The position numbers and the translations under genes are program-made. DNA of 64,000 bases from Toxotes chatareus (lineage: Eukaryota; Chordata; Actinopteri; Toxotidae). The stretch spans positions 7,812,501 to 7,876,500 of the forward strand of contig CM028897.1 of NCBI GenBank assembly GCA_016801885.1. Reading direction: 5' to 3'. Below the pieces are notes generated by a model. That model had not been told where the DNA came from, searched no databases, and saw nothing but the letters and a program-made list of their open reading frames with translations. Below, piece after piece: positions 37,225 through 51,124 of the stretch; positions within the stretch are counted from its first letter, which is position 1; each line of letters begins with the position of its first letter.

Positions 37225-38294
37225 TATTTCAATAACATGCCCTTCTGTGTAAATAAATAGGTCCTGTTGCTTGAAACATGGGCAGAGAGTTTTGATGACT
37301 TGATATTAACTGATAATTCTGTTAATATCTATTAACTTAATAATAGTAAGAATAGTAAGTTGTCTGAGTTTTATTCATAACTTCATATTTGCAATATTGG
37401 CCATTAATTTTACTAGTCATTTTACTAAAACTTTTTTTTTTCATTCACAGACCATTTTTGTTTCCAGGCTGCCGTGTCAGTGGACGCATTAAACATGCAC
37501 AAACAAATTTATGCTACAAACAGATAGCAAACATAGCAAAATAAAGCCCAGGTTGTAAACACACACATTTTTCCTTTAAGCACCTTGCAAGCCAGCCACT
37601 GCAGAGTCAGAGCCTTGGCTTTGGTTTCATTTGAACGCTATCATGCAGTGACACACAGCCTTTGTACAGTATATTCACTTTGACACAGTCTGTTTTCATG
37701 CCTACTGTTGTGACACCGTCACCGCCACAGGGAACTTAGTGTGTGTGTGTGCCTTTGTACAACTGAGCATTGGTGTGTTAGCGTGCGTTTGCGTGTGTCT
37801 TATGGCGTATCACTATATCACACTCGTATCACGTCAAAACAGTGGTGACTTGCCATACTTGAGCTGTGTGGTGATGTCATATAAGGCATCCTAAAGCAGC
37901 ACAGGCCCATAGTGCAGTGTCCCTGGCCCCATAATATCCCTGGCTGTCTGTTGTGGCTATTGTTTCCTGGCTTTCCAGCTCTTTGAGCATCTGGCTCTGA
38001 TGGTCTCTGGAGGCTGTGCTATAAGCCCCGCACTCACTCCCTGCAGGCCGTCTCACTGACAGGAGATCAGGCTACATCAGTATGTGTGAGAGGTACAGCG
38101 GGATCTGAGGGATGGATCTTATTTCAGCTGATACAGCACACTGCGAGGTGGTTGCCAGAGACTCACAAAAAAACTTACTTTGTACACCTCTGTGTGTGTG
38201 TGTGTGTGTGTCAGTGGATACATGTGTGTGCCTAGCTTCATGTGTTGTGAGTGGGTTTTAGAAAAAGACAGCAGAGAAAGACAGTTGAGACATT

Positions 38295-38359
<65 letters not shown>
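38295..38359. repeat. Compound (GT)12-(GA)20 microsatellite
   Basis: Pure GT run at 38295-38318 switches directly to a pure GA run at 38319-38359. It produces an Arg/Glu dipeptide frame on the plus strand and Ser/Leu with Thr/His frames on the minus strand; none is called as a gene. Confidence 0.97.
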
Positions 38360-38362
<3 letters not shown>

Positions 38363-41300
38363 TGGAAAATATGTTTGCCCTGTTCACACCGATCTGTTTG
38401 TGTGGGAGTGCATTAACATCTATGTGGGCTGGAAGGGAGGCTGAATATGCAAAACAGTTGGAACAAAGGCTAATAACTCTGGAGCTGCTGTGCAAAAAGA
38501 TGGTACATTTCCTTGACTTTTGTGGAAGCCAAACAGACTTCGTTTTGAGGAGATACACAGGTTTCTCTTGTTTCTGGAGTAGTTTAGAGCTTATCTGAAC
38601 CGTAGAGAGAGATTGTCAGTCACAACGGCAAACCGACAGGGGTTGATTTGAAATTGCTTAATTCTCTTTCAGGAGAGTTCCTCTGTTGTCTGTAAAATAA
38701 ACTTAAGTAATGCCAATGATAACACAACATTGTCTTTAATAACCAAAACCTGATAAAACTGTATTGATTCTATCGCGAGGATGTTAAGGGAACAAGGACA
38801 AATGGAGTGAAGATGATAGCGCTAATAATTGGCAGGAATTTGAGTGTGTGATGTAGAAATTTGAGGGCACGGATTATTAATTCAAGGGACCAAATTAAGT
38901 AATTTATGGGTACAAATGACTAAATTAGGGGAGTGAAAAAAGGATGAGTGCACAAATTTGTAATATGAGGGGATGTTTTGTACTTTGAGTGTGAACGGGA
39001 AATCTTTGCGTCCATGCTCGCAAGCATACATACAGCTGGGTGTAATAACGTGCAAGTGTGTGTGTCTGTGTGTGTGTATGTGTGCCTTCTTTTATTTCGG
39101 TAGTGGAAGGTTGCTGGCAGTAAAGGGATTTGAAAAGTGCGATTTTGAACTTCTTCATGTTAGAAGTCAGTTTGATCAATGTCTGCTGCAGCTCTTACTT
39201 GCTTCGGGGCACAGTGAACCACTGATAGATGAATTCCTCAGTGTGAGTCCATGGACTGATGTGTAGGTGTACAGTGAGGAAAAAGAGAACAAAAGCAAAT
39301 CGAGTCTAAAAGTGTGTGTGTGTGCATGTGTGTGTGTACGCATACCTTAATATCTACATATTGTATCTTTTTGGTGTGGAAAATGTGTGGGCGTTGTGTA
39401 TCTGCGAGCTTCTGCATCCGTCTGTGTGTAGTGTTCACTGATTGAATCACATATTCAAAGCCCCCTAATTAGTATCGTCTTACTCGTAAGCTCGAAGCGG
39501 CTAACAAAGACACCAATGAGTCTCTGGACTTTATCAGCCAGTCCAGCCACGGAGTCGGGCTGGCAGTCAGGCCTCAGTGCCCAGCCTGGCTCTGGAGCCC
39601 AGCAGCCTGCAGAGGAACCCATGTGCATAAAACCTTTTAGAGCTCCAGCAATCCGATTAAGGCAGCCCTTTTTTTTTTCTGCAGCACTGTTGATGCTGAG
39701 ATAAGTGTTCTAGTGGGCTCCTCAGATCAACTCTAAAAGCACTATTTCATTAAACCAAGAACTCAAATTTCTGAGTGGATCATTTTGGGTTTCTTCATAC
39801 GTTTTGAGGAGGTGAGATGGGGTAGAGAAGCTCCCATACACGCACACACAGACATGCAGCAGCAGCCATCAAGATGTGAAATAATGATGCAGGATAAAAG
39901 GCGGTGAAGCTGCTGCTGACAGAGTGAGTAGGGCTTGATGAATAAGCATGAGAAAGATATGTATATATATATATTTTTACACTTTTGATATGCAGAAATG
40001 AATAGGAATTATGAGTCTGTGTATGCTTACTCTATGTGTGTTTATGATTGTGTGGTTTCTCAAAGACAGGTACAACTTGAAAAGCCTCCATATTTATCTC
40101 CAAGTCTTTTGGCAGAGCGTCAGTGGGATGATGGATGATGTCTTCATCGGTGGCCAATTCTCTGAAGTTGTGGTTTGAGCGCTGGACTGAAAAACAAGAT
40201 TACATTTAATGGACATTCACTCCCATCCAGAATTAACTGCAGGCTAAACACATACAGCTGCGCGTAACATGGCGTCCAACAAACCAATTCCGTGTCCAGT
40301 GTTTAAAGAAATGGCTGCAAAACACACAGAAACATAAAATTACTTACGACTTAGTCTTTAGTGAATATTGTTTTTGTGGAGTGATGAAGACCATATACTG
40401 AACTGTCAGCTGAGTGGAATAAATGTTTTTTTTATTTATCAAGTGGGCAGTTTAAAAGAAAAATTCATGCAGTTTTTTTTGTCTGAGTATGTGGGGTACT
40501 GGTGAATTAGATACGGAAATTTTTTTTTTTTCAGGGATAACTGTATCTCTGATACAAATTAGATACAAAATCTCATTGTGACCTTGTTTTAAACTGAAGT
40601 GGAAAAAATATGCTTTAATATTAATTTGCTCTTTAAAGAGGTCATTCTTGTGATGTTGAGACATTAGGAGCATAAAATTCTAATGTATAATTACAATTTA
40701 TAATGAAATGATTCATTTTGCTGCAGCAAGGCTTTTTTCTTATTATTTAGTGTAACTGGTGCCTAACCTTTAGCCAGAACAAAATATCTGATTCTAAGAG
40801 AGGACGTTACAGGAGCATCTTGAAAAACTATGAGAAGGTGGTTTAGTGACAGAAAATCCTTGATAATGCATCAAATTAAATTCAAAACATATACATACAT
40901 ATTTGATACTGATCATTACTGAGACACCTACTTAGTCAATATGCTCCTTGATGTATTTTTATTTTTTATATTTTTGGAAAATATGTTTGTAAACAACATT
41001 CATAGAGTAATATAATATAGTATAGTCATTTTCTTTTGTTCTTCATTTTCCTTGGCAATGTTAATCACAACACTTAACTGCTGCTTTAAAATGTGTAAGA
41101 ATGTGCATTGACTTATAATATAATAAGGTTACAAGCCAGTTAAGACACTAAATAGGTATGCAGAGCCAGTTGCAGCCCCCTATCTCTTTCAGAGGGTGAC
41201 CTTTAGCGTGGCCTGGTCTTGTATAGTTTTCCTCAGGGTGCGAGGATGTGGGCAGAGCTTGGCTATATACAGTAGGAGTACTCAGCAGGATCAATAGCTC

Positions 41301-41421
41301 TCTCTAAAGCTGTTCCCAGACACACCTGCAGTACCCGGGGTGGCCTTTGTGACACAGAGATAAAGAGAAAACACTCCCCGGGCTCTTAGTGTCTGCCCAT
41401 CTCATTCCTGTCCCTGCTTTC

Positions 41422-41455
41422 CCTCCTCCTCCTCCTTCTCCTCCTCCTCCTCCTC
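41422..41455. repeat. (CCT)n trinucleotide repeat
   Basis: Eleven CCT-type units with one TTC interruption near 41436. Confidence 0.9.
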
Positions 41456-42839
41456 AATCCGCACAGACGAAGATGGATAAATCAAACTCACATGACAGAG
41501 GGGGAAGTAATGTTAATATTTTCATGATCCACAACAATATTGTCTTAACTTAACCTTTGCTTAAAGGCGAAGAAAAAATCCCCCCATCCATCCACGCCGG
41601 GCTCTGCTGAGACAGCTGAAAGAGCTGGAGGGCGGGGTCCATGTATATTTACTAACGTTCCGTTCCATCCATCAAAAGACACAGCATGTTGGCTCCACCT
41701 GTCTGTCAGTGTCCTCTCACATTCCCTGGCCACTTCCTCTTCCCCAGCAACTCTATGGTCTTCTATACTTGATATGTGCATGTTTAAGAAGAGCCCTCTG
41801 CTCTTTGTCTTCACAGACTCTTTTTTTGTCTGTGGTCTTTTGTTGCTGACTCCAATATTCCACCTTTCGCTGTCTTTTCCTTCTTTTTATTCCTCTCTTT
41901 CTTGTCCGATTCCTGTATGCATTTCCCCTGTGCCCCTGGAACAGTAGTAGTGTGTAGTATGAGTGTGCTGTCCAAGCAGGTTAGAGAGGGTAATTTGAGC
42001 CTGTGAGGGTGCTGTGGGGCTTGGATCTAGTTTTGGAAGGTGTGCTGACAGTCAGCAGTCCGGCACTGATCACACCAAAGTCACACAGATCGGTAAGATG
42101 TGTAAAATCCTGGTAGGTAGAGGGTAAGTGTAAATGAGTTAAGGAGACAGTGCAGAGAAGGGAGTGATTGTAGTTTTATCCACACAGACAGTGAGGACAG
42201 AGATGTCACTTTCCACCGAGGGCCATGCTAGCCTTTAAGCTGAAGTCCATTTGCACCTGACACAAAGGAACAGCAAGGTTTCTGCCTGAATCCACGTGTT
42301 CAGGATAAAGGGCATATTCTTTGTTGCAATGTATATGTTGGTGGAGTTTTAGCATATTTAGAAAAATTAACTCTGATGGGCTCTGCGAATAGTTTGTCTC
42401 AGCTCAGAACTTAGTTTCAGCAGAGCAACACATACTCTTTCGAACCACGCACAAATACACCCAAAAAGAAAGAGAGTTGGAGTTGAAGTTGGAGTTTGAG
42501 TGGAGTAGACAAGCGTCTGGTATAGAAGCAGTTTTAATATGTTAGCCTGTCTCCCTGCTGGCCTCCCCTCCCCCTTTCAGGGACGGCACTAATGCCATTA
42601 AGTGTGGGACAGATCTGTTCCATGTCTGCAGGCCTGCCAGTCTACTGGTCTGCCCCGAGACCACTCTCCATCTAATCCTATCCTCTCTCTCCCTCTATCC
42701 TCCGCCTCCCCTCCACACTAGAGACAGGAAGAGGCGGCTGGGAGAAAAATCTAATAAATAAATGAGAGGATGCAAGAGGAAAAAAATATATAAATTAAGT
42801 TCTCCGTTCTCGTAAATCATGTTGCCAACTTCCAGTAGA

Positions 42840-43180
42840 CAGGAGGGTGGAGCTTAGGGGAGAGAGAGAGGGACACCATAGGAGGAAGAGGGAGAGGCAA
42901 GAGAGTAAGAGAGAGAGAGAGGAAGATATTGTGAGAGGGAGAGAAAGAGGCAGAGAGTGCGGGAAGCGTTTCTGTTCCACCCTCAACCTAGGCTCGGCTC
43001 TGGAGACTCGGCGGCGAGGTGTTTTTAATTGATTTTTGATTAGATAGACATGAGGAGGGGGGTTGTCCATTAGCATGAGGGGAATGAACCTCTGAGAGGA
43101 AGTGAGTGAGAGAGCAAGGTACAGTAAAGGAGAGAGAGAGAGACAGAAAGGGGGAGAAAGAGACGCTGAGAAAAAGAATC
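42840..43180. repeat. Polypurine tract, two blocks
   Basis: G/A-rich blocks at about 42850-42962 and 43080-43180, with short (GA)n runs such as 42911-42920 and 43131-43142. They flank a small complex island at 42970-43070. Open frames here are Arg/Glu- or Ser/Leu-rich artefacts. Confidence 0.75.
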
Positions 43181-46100
43181 GTCAAAGACACTGAAGCGAA
43201 TGACAAGTGAATACATACATATTCATATCCGTTATGCACCAACCTATTACCCATAGGCTTAAGGTTTTCATGATAAAGGAATGTCTTCTTGTATCCAGAG
43301 ACACACTGGCTGCATTCAGAGACTAGAATTTAGTCCAGGATTCTCCTGAAACTGAAATGTGCAACTCTTTTATTGATGTACTACAATTAGGTAGAATATA
43401 TTATCTAACCCAGTCAGTGGCAACACCCACCCATTTTGCAACATCTAAATAGTGAGGAAAAGGTGGACTTTTAAGTTCAAATTCAAAAGGAAGGCTCCAT
43501 GACTCCTGGTGTCTGAAAGCTTCATATATAGAATTACATTAAACATTTTGATCCAGAGTGGAATTGACAAGTAGTGAGTCTGTAAGTTCAGCTAACCATG
43601 CTATCCTTTCTCCAGCTGTAAGAGTGAGATCCGAGTCATCACAGTATAACAGGAGGATCCTTGGGGAACGTGGGATTGTCTTAGCAGTTTTATCAGTTAG
43701 TAAGACGCTACCTTGTTGTCAAAAAAATAATAATAAAAATGAAATGAAAATTTTAAAAACACATGGAAGAAAGAACCTATAGCAGTTTAAGTGGATAGCG
43801 CAGGGACAACTCTAAGAAAGCGTATGTCCTCAGCCTTCTGCTGAGGTTCTATGATGACTCCTTAAAATTATAATTCTTAAGATTTTAATTCAATTAAAAG
43901 CTTTTTTTGATCATAATTATGGTCTTCATTTTTCCGCAATAACAATTCAGTGTGTTTACATTCAGTCGTTGCCTCTCTCCATATTCATTTATCAGAGCTG
44001 TATTAAGTTACTAAGTAGCTAATGCAAACCAAACATTTCCTACTGCTGATACACATTAAAAGCATTCAGCTGCTGAAACACAAGGTGGCTTTTATTGCAA
44101 AGCAGTCACGGGACACACTATGCATTTGTCACCTTGACAGTTCATCCAGAAGGGGTCTGCAAAACAAGACCACGGTCATTTTCAACATTCTTCATCTGTG
44201 GATTATTTGTACTTTTTGCAAGGCAGTGATAGGACAAGAAGGAGCAGCCACCATGATGATTGATTGAGAGATGAAGGTGACAGGCCACTCACCGCCAGCC
44301 AACCTCTTGCTGTGCGCTGCTTTTGTGTGGAAAGCTACCCGTATTTGTTAACTACTAAAACTTTTCTCGATCTGCCAGAGGTCAACACCGTGAGAAATCT
44401 TATCTGCTGGTTTGACATTATAATTAATTATCAGTTTTTCTTATGTGTTAAGCCTAGTTTCCCCCTTGGTGATCAGCCAGTAATTTGAGCCCACCTACTT
44501 AGACATGCATGTAAAGACCCTGCGCTAATATGATGAAAACAGAAGGGAATGTACTGCAATTACAATAAATCCCACGTAGGAGAACTGTGCTGCCATAACG
44601 GGAAAAATGAACTATCCTCGCACAGAAAAAGGCACTGACAAATGACCTCTCACATATTGATTTCTGTTCACCCACAGCCTCACGCACAGCATAATAACAA
44701 CGAACAGCGAGCACAGTAGCGCTGATATTTGTTTTTTTTTTTGTTTTGTTTTTTTTGTTGTTGTTGGGTTTTTTTTTTTCTGTCCTCGGGTTTAGTTTTA
44801 ATGGCTGAGTGAACTAAGGAGAGAAACACAACACGGTATTCTCCAACCATAAATTAGATTTGCACCTCCAGCAAACTTTCACTTTGCTACTTGGTAACTT
44901 GTCTCAGTTCTCATAAGTTTTCTAGTCTCCAGACGACCCCCCCCCCCTCCACCCCCCAACTCTTATCCTCCTGGTCAGTGAAACTGGTCCCAGCTGCACT
45001 TAAACAGAAACCCAGAGCTGCGGACGTAGACACATTCACACACTCCCACTCCCACACCGATTCCCTCTGAGGCACATAGGGTTAGAGTAATATCCAAAGT
45101 GCAGGTGGGACCTCGCTTTTTGTAGTGAGGCTGAACAAAGCAGGGCGAGAGCATGAGCCAAGTAATGGAGTGATGATCACTGCAGAGATTGAACAATCAA
45201 AATGGGGAGGCCGGTGGTGGGGGCATTCATGGACTTGGGGAACTTGAACACTAATTGTATCTTATGACTAATTGGTAAATTAGTGAAACCTATTTCAAGG
45301 CACCAGGCTTAGCTTTGGGGGACACCCACAGCTCATTATAGACTCATATTCTGGGCAGAGGAGGAGAAAAATAAAGGAAATTATACAATTGCTCAGGTGA
45401 GAATGGCAATTAAGCAAGTGCTTAAGAAGAGGAGGAAATGAAGCCTCATACACGCATAATTTACTATACTCTCTTGTGTCTGACTTTAAATCACCACTGA
45501 TCCAGGGCATGTATTTATGGTGGTACGGAGAGGGAACAAGCACTGTACGTGTTTTTGTTTGCGTACTTATTTGCATGTATGTGTGCATGATGTATGGATG
45601 TAAATATGTATAATTATGCATAATAACTCAAGTTGATGTGGTTGCACTGCAAGTTTTAATCAATTACTTAAATGCAAATTACTGAATTCTTTAATAATGT
45701 CAGTGCAAGGTCCATAAACAGCAAGTCTGCTCACCCACTGAAACCATTATAAACCTTCCCTTAACAGCATTTTTACATATTAATGTTATGATTTTGAGTG
45801 GTTTAGGCCAGATTCTGTGAAGAGGCAGTTTGCCTCAGTAGGTAAGTCATGTCATCAAAGACCAGTAAGTCCTGGTGGATTTAAGAGTGAATTCACTGGG
45901 GATATGACCATATTTTTTAGATTCAGGCCAGTTAGCTTTAGAGGAAGCAAAGCTAATTGAGACAAGAAATCTCAACTGAACATTCTGAGTCCATGAAGAT
46001 AGATGGCTTCATAGATGAGAACGGCGTTTCTCTGGTTTCCCATCTTTGTTCGTTTTCTCAAATATTGATTTACCCTTCAAAGATCACACAAATTACACAG

Positions 46101-46629
46101 CAAATGTTGTTTAAGGGTAGATTTCCACTGCTCCAGAGTGTACTACTCCTGAGAAAACTGTGAGCCAAGTAATATCCAAAAATACATACAGAGGTATGGA
46201 AGCTCTAACAGCTCAGCAATTGGGAAGTCAAAGATAGAATCATTATGAAGCAGATGGAGCAGTCATAAGGCAAGAAATGTGTAATTGTGTCATGTATATT
46301 TTTTTCTGCCTTCCGTCTAAAGGTGTTCCTTTCACACAATCAAAACAGAAGTATGTCCTCAAAAGCCGTAGAGGTGAGATGAAGAGTTGTTCTGGATTAA
46401 TTCTTAACCTTCAGTCCTGCTCCTCTTATCCCTTACCCTCGACAGTGTTCCCTTAACACACTATCAGTTCGTGTTGAGTATTTCTGCACCTGGTCCTGCC
46501 TTCTCTTATTCTTTTGATCCATCTCTTTATCACCATTTGGAGGACATTTAGGATATTTCCACAAGGACACCATCGATCCCTTCAAAACTCGCTCACCCAC
46601 CCTCCCTAACCAATTTGCCAGCAGTAAAA
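43181..46629. other. Non-coding stretch, nothing recognised
   Basis: AT-rich unique sequence with a T/GTT-rich run at 44730-44780 and C11 at 44937-44947. No recognisable gene, RNA or transposon. Confidence 0.55.
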
Positions 46630-46800
46630 CTAATATTGTCTTTAATCAGATGCAATTAGGCCTGCAAGTTAAGATCTCCTCCCAATTAAAACTCATTAGG
46701 CCCATAATGTTATTAGGGGAGTCTTGAGTAACTACTGCTTGCATATGCAGCGCATTCGTCACAAACAACAGTGCAAGTCAGTAGCTGTGGCCCACGTGAA
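46630..46800. promoter_or_regulatory. Possible enhancer with three ATTAGG sites
   Basis: ATTAGG occurs three times in 63 bp (46655-46660, 46695-46700, 46712-46717), with CCAATTAAA, CTAATATTG and TTTAATCAG between or beside them. GCATATGCAG follows at about 46741. The word spacing and lack of repeats resemble other homeodomain-rich stretches here. Conservation was not checked. Confidence 0.3.
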
Positions 46801-48119
46801 CTGTTTCTCACAGAGTAGCACAGAGGAGAGGAGTTTTCAGGTTTGAAATATTTATTTATCCTGTTGAGTCTCTTCTAGTGAAAAAAATTCTTAATCTACA
46901 GAAAAGCAGAAGTGCAATCCTGCATCCGTGAGAATAACTTGAGATGAAAATTTTGAGTATAGTAGCAGCCAGGATAACATTCTGGTCATAACTGTAAAGT
47001 TTTTTTTATATATTAAAGGACAGCATGAGTCAAAGTCATTCTGTTGTTTACACAGAGAAGCCTCGGTAGTAACATCACAGAATAACCATGGCTGTCGGCC
47101 CTGTTCATTACCTTCATAAAATATGAATTAAATGGAGTGACCCTGTAGTATGTTTCCTTCCAAAAAGCCACATAAATATGGGATTTTTCTTTTTATTCAC
47201 AGTCTATAAATACACTGCTACACTGCTTTAAGTCATGATTGATACAGATTGATACAGTTCTGACATATGATGTGTAGATATAGCCAGGCAGAGAATGCAT
47301 CTTCCAAAGTTTATTTAACCTGAGGTGAGACCAGATGAACCTGTATTAAAGCAATGTACATTTTAACACAATGGACACTTCACTGGACAGTCATTTACGT
47401 TATTGTTGTTAGCGAGAATACAGTGTTGCCGACCTGTAATAATGCAGATTCTGGGGAAACTTTCATGACCAGTAAATAAAACAAATTTTAACAGTTGTTA
47501 AACAGTGACTCTCCTGTGCTGTTTGGAAGCCTGAGCCACATATATGCATGGTATATTTATTTATGTGTATTTGTCTCTATAAATTTGCTCAGAGAACATG
47601 TACCTCCTGTAACACGACTGTAAACAATAGCAGTGCCAAGGTCAAATTTTAAATTTTCATTGTGGACTGAAAAATAAAGAAATAAATGGATTACTGCAAA
47701 CAAAACCTAATAATACATAAAATAACAACAGATGCACAACAAAATGAAAATATATGAAGTAACTGATTTTCTGTTTTGCCTGAACTACCCTACATTAAGT
47801 TACTGAAAAAATGTTGAACGAACCCAGACAGCAAAACTGCTGAAGGTATATTGAATTTGTGGGTCTCTTTGTCGGGCTCAAAAGCAGTTCATCATTGATT
47901 CCTGTGCCTGCTGCTGAAGAGTTTTTCTAAAGCCTTGAGACAGCACTACCTTGAAGTTAATGTGCTAAAGGCACACAGACATGGTGCTCTTAGGAGATAG
48001 AAATTCATACCATCTCAATATTGCCTTTGAAAGGTCTCACAGTACACCATTTTCCTTGGGCATACAGAGAAATCTTAAAGCATATCATTATGTAATTCTG
48101 ATAACTTTAAGCTACCCGA
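46801..48119. other. Non-coding stretch, nothing recognised
   Basis: AT-rich unique sequence with many stops in all frames. A short 10-bp tandem (GATTGATACA x2) lies at 47237-47256. Confidence 0.55.
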
Positions 48120-48440
48120 GCAAGAATCCAATTTAAATGTGGTGATAATGCAAGAGGGGCTGCATGGTGAAAAGGACATTTATCAATACAAGGGTTTCAG
48201 TTCTGTGGGTAGGGCCTGGAAAATGCCTGTGTGACACCAATCAGCAGTAATTACCATTGGGGTTTGAGTTTTCCTCCCACCTCTAATTGGCCTTTGCTGT
48301 CAATCAACAAGTGATTTCTGCTCACAATTGAACTAAGGGGAATGATAGAAGCAGCGATGGCGGGATAATTGAAAATAATTGAGCAAATTGCGGATTTGAG
48401 AAGTTGGCTTCATCAGCACCGCGGGGGCGGAATATGAGCA
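48120..48440. promoter_or_regulatory. Possible conserved non-coding element (homeodomain-rich)
   Basis: Contains GTAATTAC (48247-48254), CTAATTGG (48283-48290), CAATTGAA (near 48325), ATAATTGA (48365-48372) and a second ATAATTGAG (48376-48384). There are also CAATCAACAAG and a CpG-containing end near 48418-48431. The stretch is complex and shows no repeats. It is the densest run of TAATT cores in this part of the window. Regulatory function is inferred from motifs only. Confidence 0.33.
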
Positions 48441-49354
48441 TGTGGAGAGAGAAGAGAACAGAGGAAAAGCCAGATCTTAATGATAATGAACAAAACACTC
48501 GCCTCCATTTTGCCTCCACCCCCGAGGATAGATCTGCTTATCTGAATAATCAGCCTGTACATGTCTCAATGTCACATGTATGGGAGAAGATGAGCACCTT
48601 TGATCTCTGCATCTTGAGCTTCAGCAGCTATTCACCAGCCTGAGGGCTTACATCCTGGCCTCTGTCTGAGAAATCCCTCAAGCACAGAGGAAGTGTACCT
48701 CTGTGGTGCAACTGTGTTAGAGTCTCTGCATATAATTAAATGTGTGAATTTGGCACTGGGCATGTGTGAACCTGAGAATGAGAGAGAGACAGTGAGTGTG
48801 TGTCCACGTATGAAGTATTTTTACATGTCAGTTTGATTTAATAACTCTGAAAGTGTCACATGTAAATATATAATATCATGACTAATGTATGCACTTTATA
48901 TACAAACTTTATTTGGGCTTCACAGTGTGTATGTGTGTAGCAGCATATATCAACCTGAGTCTACTAAAATTTCTTTCGTGGGTGGATTTGTGTATCTGAT
49001 ACTGACAAGCTATTGGGACTAAAGGCGGCCCCTCAGTTTCAGTTGTTTGTCATATCTTCCTTTTCTTCCTCCTACTCTCCCCATCCTCAAGAGCTGCTTA
49101 CCTTCCACAGCTTTAAAAAAAAAAAAAAAACATCTCGCCTGCAATTTACATTTCCATATGCTGCCAGTGGCGCCAGGGAGAGTGGATAATTGGGTTGAAA
49201 GTGGTGACGGTGAGAGCAGGATAGAAAGGGATACAGAGAAGGCCAACTGAAAAAAAAAAGAAGAAAAAAGCCATTACAGGATGGTTTTCTTTTTTTCCCC
49301 TTCACTCGTCATTTTGCCATGCTGCTCTTAACCACTTGTGTAGGTGAAAAGATT

Positions 49355-49710
49355 TACCTTGGCCTCCCATTCTCTCTCACTCCCGCAGAATCACTCTGTA
49401 CTTGCCTCCCCCAGAGCCCCGCTCCCGCCCTGTTTCTGCCTCATCCATATTCATCCTGCATCTCTCTCTCTCTGTTTCTCCCTCTCTAGCTCTCTCTCTC
49501 TTCCTCTCTCTCACTGTGTCACCCACAGTATGGCGTTAATACACCAATTAGTACTAAGAGCAGATAATGGACTATGTCATGTTGCAAAAGGGATAGAGAG
49601 ACATAGAGACATACCAAGTGAAAACGAGAAAAAGAGAGTAAGATTGAGAGTGTGAGTGAGAAAGGCAGAGCGAGGGAGAGAGAGACGGCAAAAAAGAGAG
49701 AGGGGTGGTG
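49355..49710. repeat. Polypyrimidine block followed by polypurine block
   Basis: CT-rich DNA (CTCTCTCT words at 49461-49515) is followed, after about 65 bp of ordinary sequence, by GA-rich DNA (to 49710). The two halves are roughly inverted in composition and could form a long imperfect hairpin when single stranded. Confidence 0.6.
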
Positions 49711-51098
49711 GAGGTGTCTTTATGGATGTGGCCTCTGAAAAATGTTGAAATGCTGCGTTTGCTGTGAACATCCATCCAATGGAAAGACCATGATGGGAAG
49801 AGCGCTCCGGCGGTCACAGGGTTGCTATATAAAAGCTGAGGTGTTACACCAACGCTTTGCTGGCTCCAAATACTGATGCCTGTTTGCCTTTGTTGGACTC
49901 TTAAATCCTTTCATTGGTTTCCTCCCCTTTCACTAGTGGAAATGCCATACAGTTTCCTTTCCTGCCACTGTGTTCATATCCATGCCTACAGGCCTTCTGC
50001 TCCACTACACTGTATATACAGGGGCATGCATGAACGACCACATTGAGTCTCTCCTTTGAGGGTGGATCTTTAGTAGTTTTTTATTTTTATATTTTCCACC
50101 ACATATCAAGATTTAGATAGTGATTTTTTTTTTTTTTAAACAATGAAAATCTGTTTTTACTCATGTTTTATCGGAGCAACATGATGAAAAGAAATGCAGG
50201 TATTTTGTAAGTTAATGTGGTACAATATACAATATACAATATAACACAAAGAAGTTGCAGAAAAACAACCTGTATAAAAGTGATTTTGAATGCACAGCAG
50301 CTGTTGATGTACAACTGACAAACATCAGTCACCTCAGTCCTTAATTCATTATAATTACTATTTTTTTCATTTTTAAGTATTTTGCTGATTATTTTATACA
50401 GCACATTGGAAAATGTGATGTGCTTTCATAACAACAAGAAAAATGTGATTTTGTGTTTTCTGGTAAAGGAGATAATTTGTCAATCACTGCAAAACACCGA
50501 GCTGTATAACTGTGAAAATAGGAGCTATTTGCAAATAGGGCAAGGTGTTATGTAAATAATGGTGCCGCATAAACATGAGCTCTGACTAGGAAAAATTGGC
50601 ATTAATCAAACATGAGCTAGAACAAATTAAAATATGCCAGCTGTAACAGTCCATTTTCTCTTTTTTTTTTTTTTTTTTTTACAAAAAGAAAACAAGAAAT
50701 ATTGAGGAAAACAGGACCGCTGATGCTTTGTTGATAAAGTCTGTCTTATCATTCAAGACATCGCTGTATTGAGAATATAAATGCAACATGGAACACTAGT
50801 GAACAAAAAGAATTCTTATTAACAAAGACATTTTCACAGTCATGGTTGAGCCTGAATTAATTTATTCAGTGCTAGATCGTCCCCACACACCAGTACAAAA
50901 CCACTACAATGCTACATCGTGGCAGGCTCTTATCTTGGCTTTTCTTTCATTTTTTCCCAATCCCCTGTCTATTTTAACCACTGCATTTATCAACACTTAT
51001 CTGGATCATTTTATTTGGGCGAAAGTGGGAAAGTAATTACGGTGCGGCGTCTAGGAATTGAAGTCTATTTTGAATATAGCTGGAGTTTCAGTATCCAA

Positions 51099-51124
51099 CC
51101 CCCCCCCCCCCCCCCCAAAAAAAA
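51099..51124. repeat. C18-A8 homopolymer junction
   Basis: Eighteen C (51099-51116) followed directly by eight A. Length may be affected by sequencing or assembly error. Confidence 0.9.

Larger units (their letters stand above)
37227..42839. other. Non-coding stretch with microsatellites
   Basis: No gene was recognised. It holds (TG)10 at 38191-38210, a compound microsatellite at 38295-38359, imperfect GT tracts near 39057-39083 and 39312-39340, an AT run at 39961-39974 and (CCT)n at 41422-41455. Two unique GC-richer patches (37830-38110 and 39500-39680) and an AT-rich patch at 38860-38940 (ATTATTAATTC, AAATTAAGTAATTTA) could be regulatory. This is not supported further. Confidence 0.5.

Noticed and set aside
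38238..38598. Overlapping open frames of 106 and 115 codons on both strands
   Set aside because: They are driven by the (GT)n(GA)n microsatellite, which is open in several phases. The remainder shows no recognisable protein.
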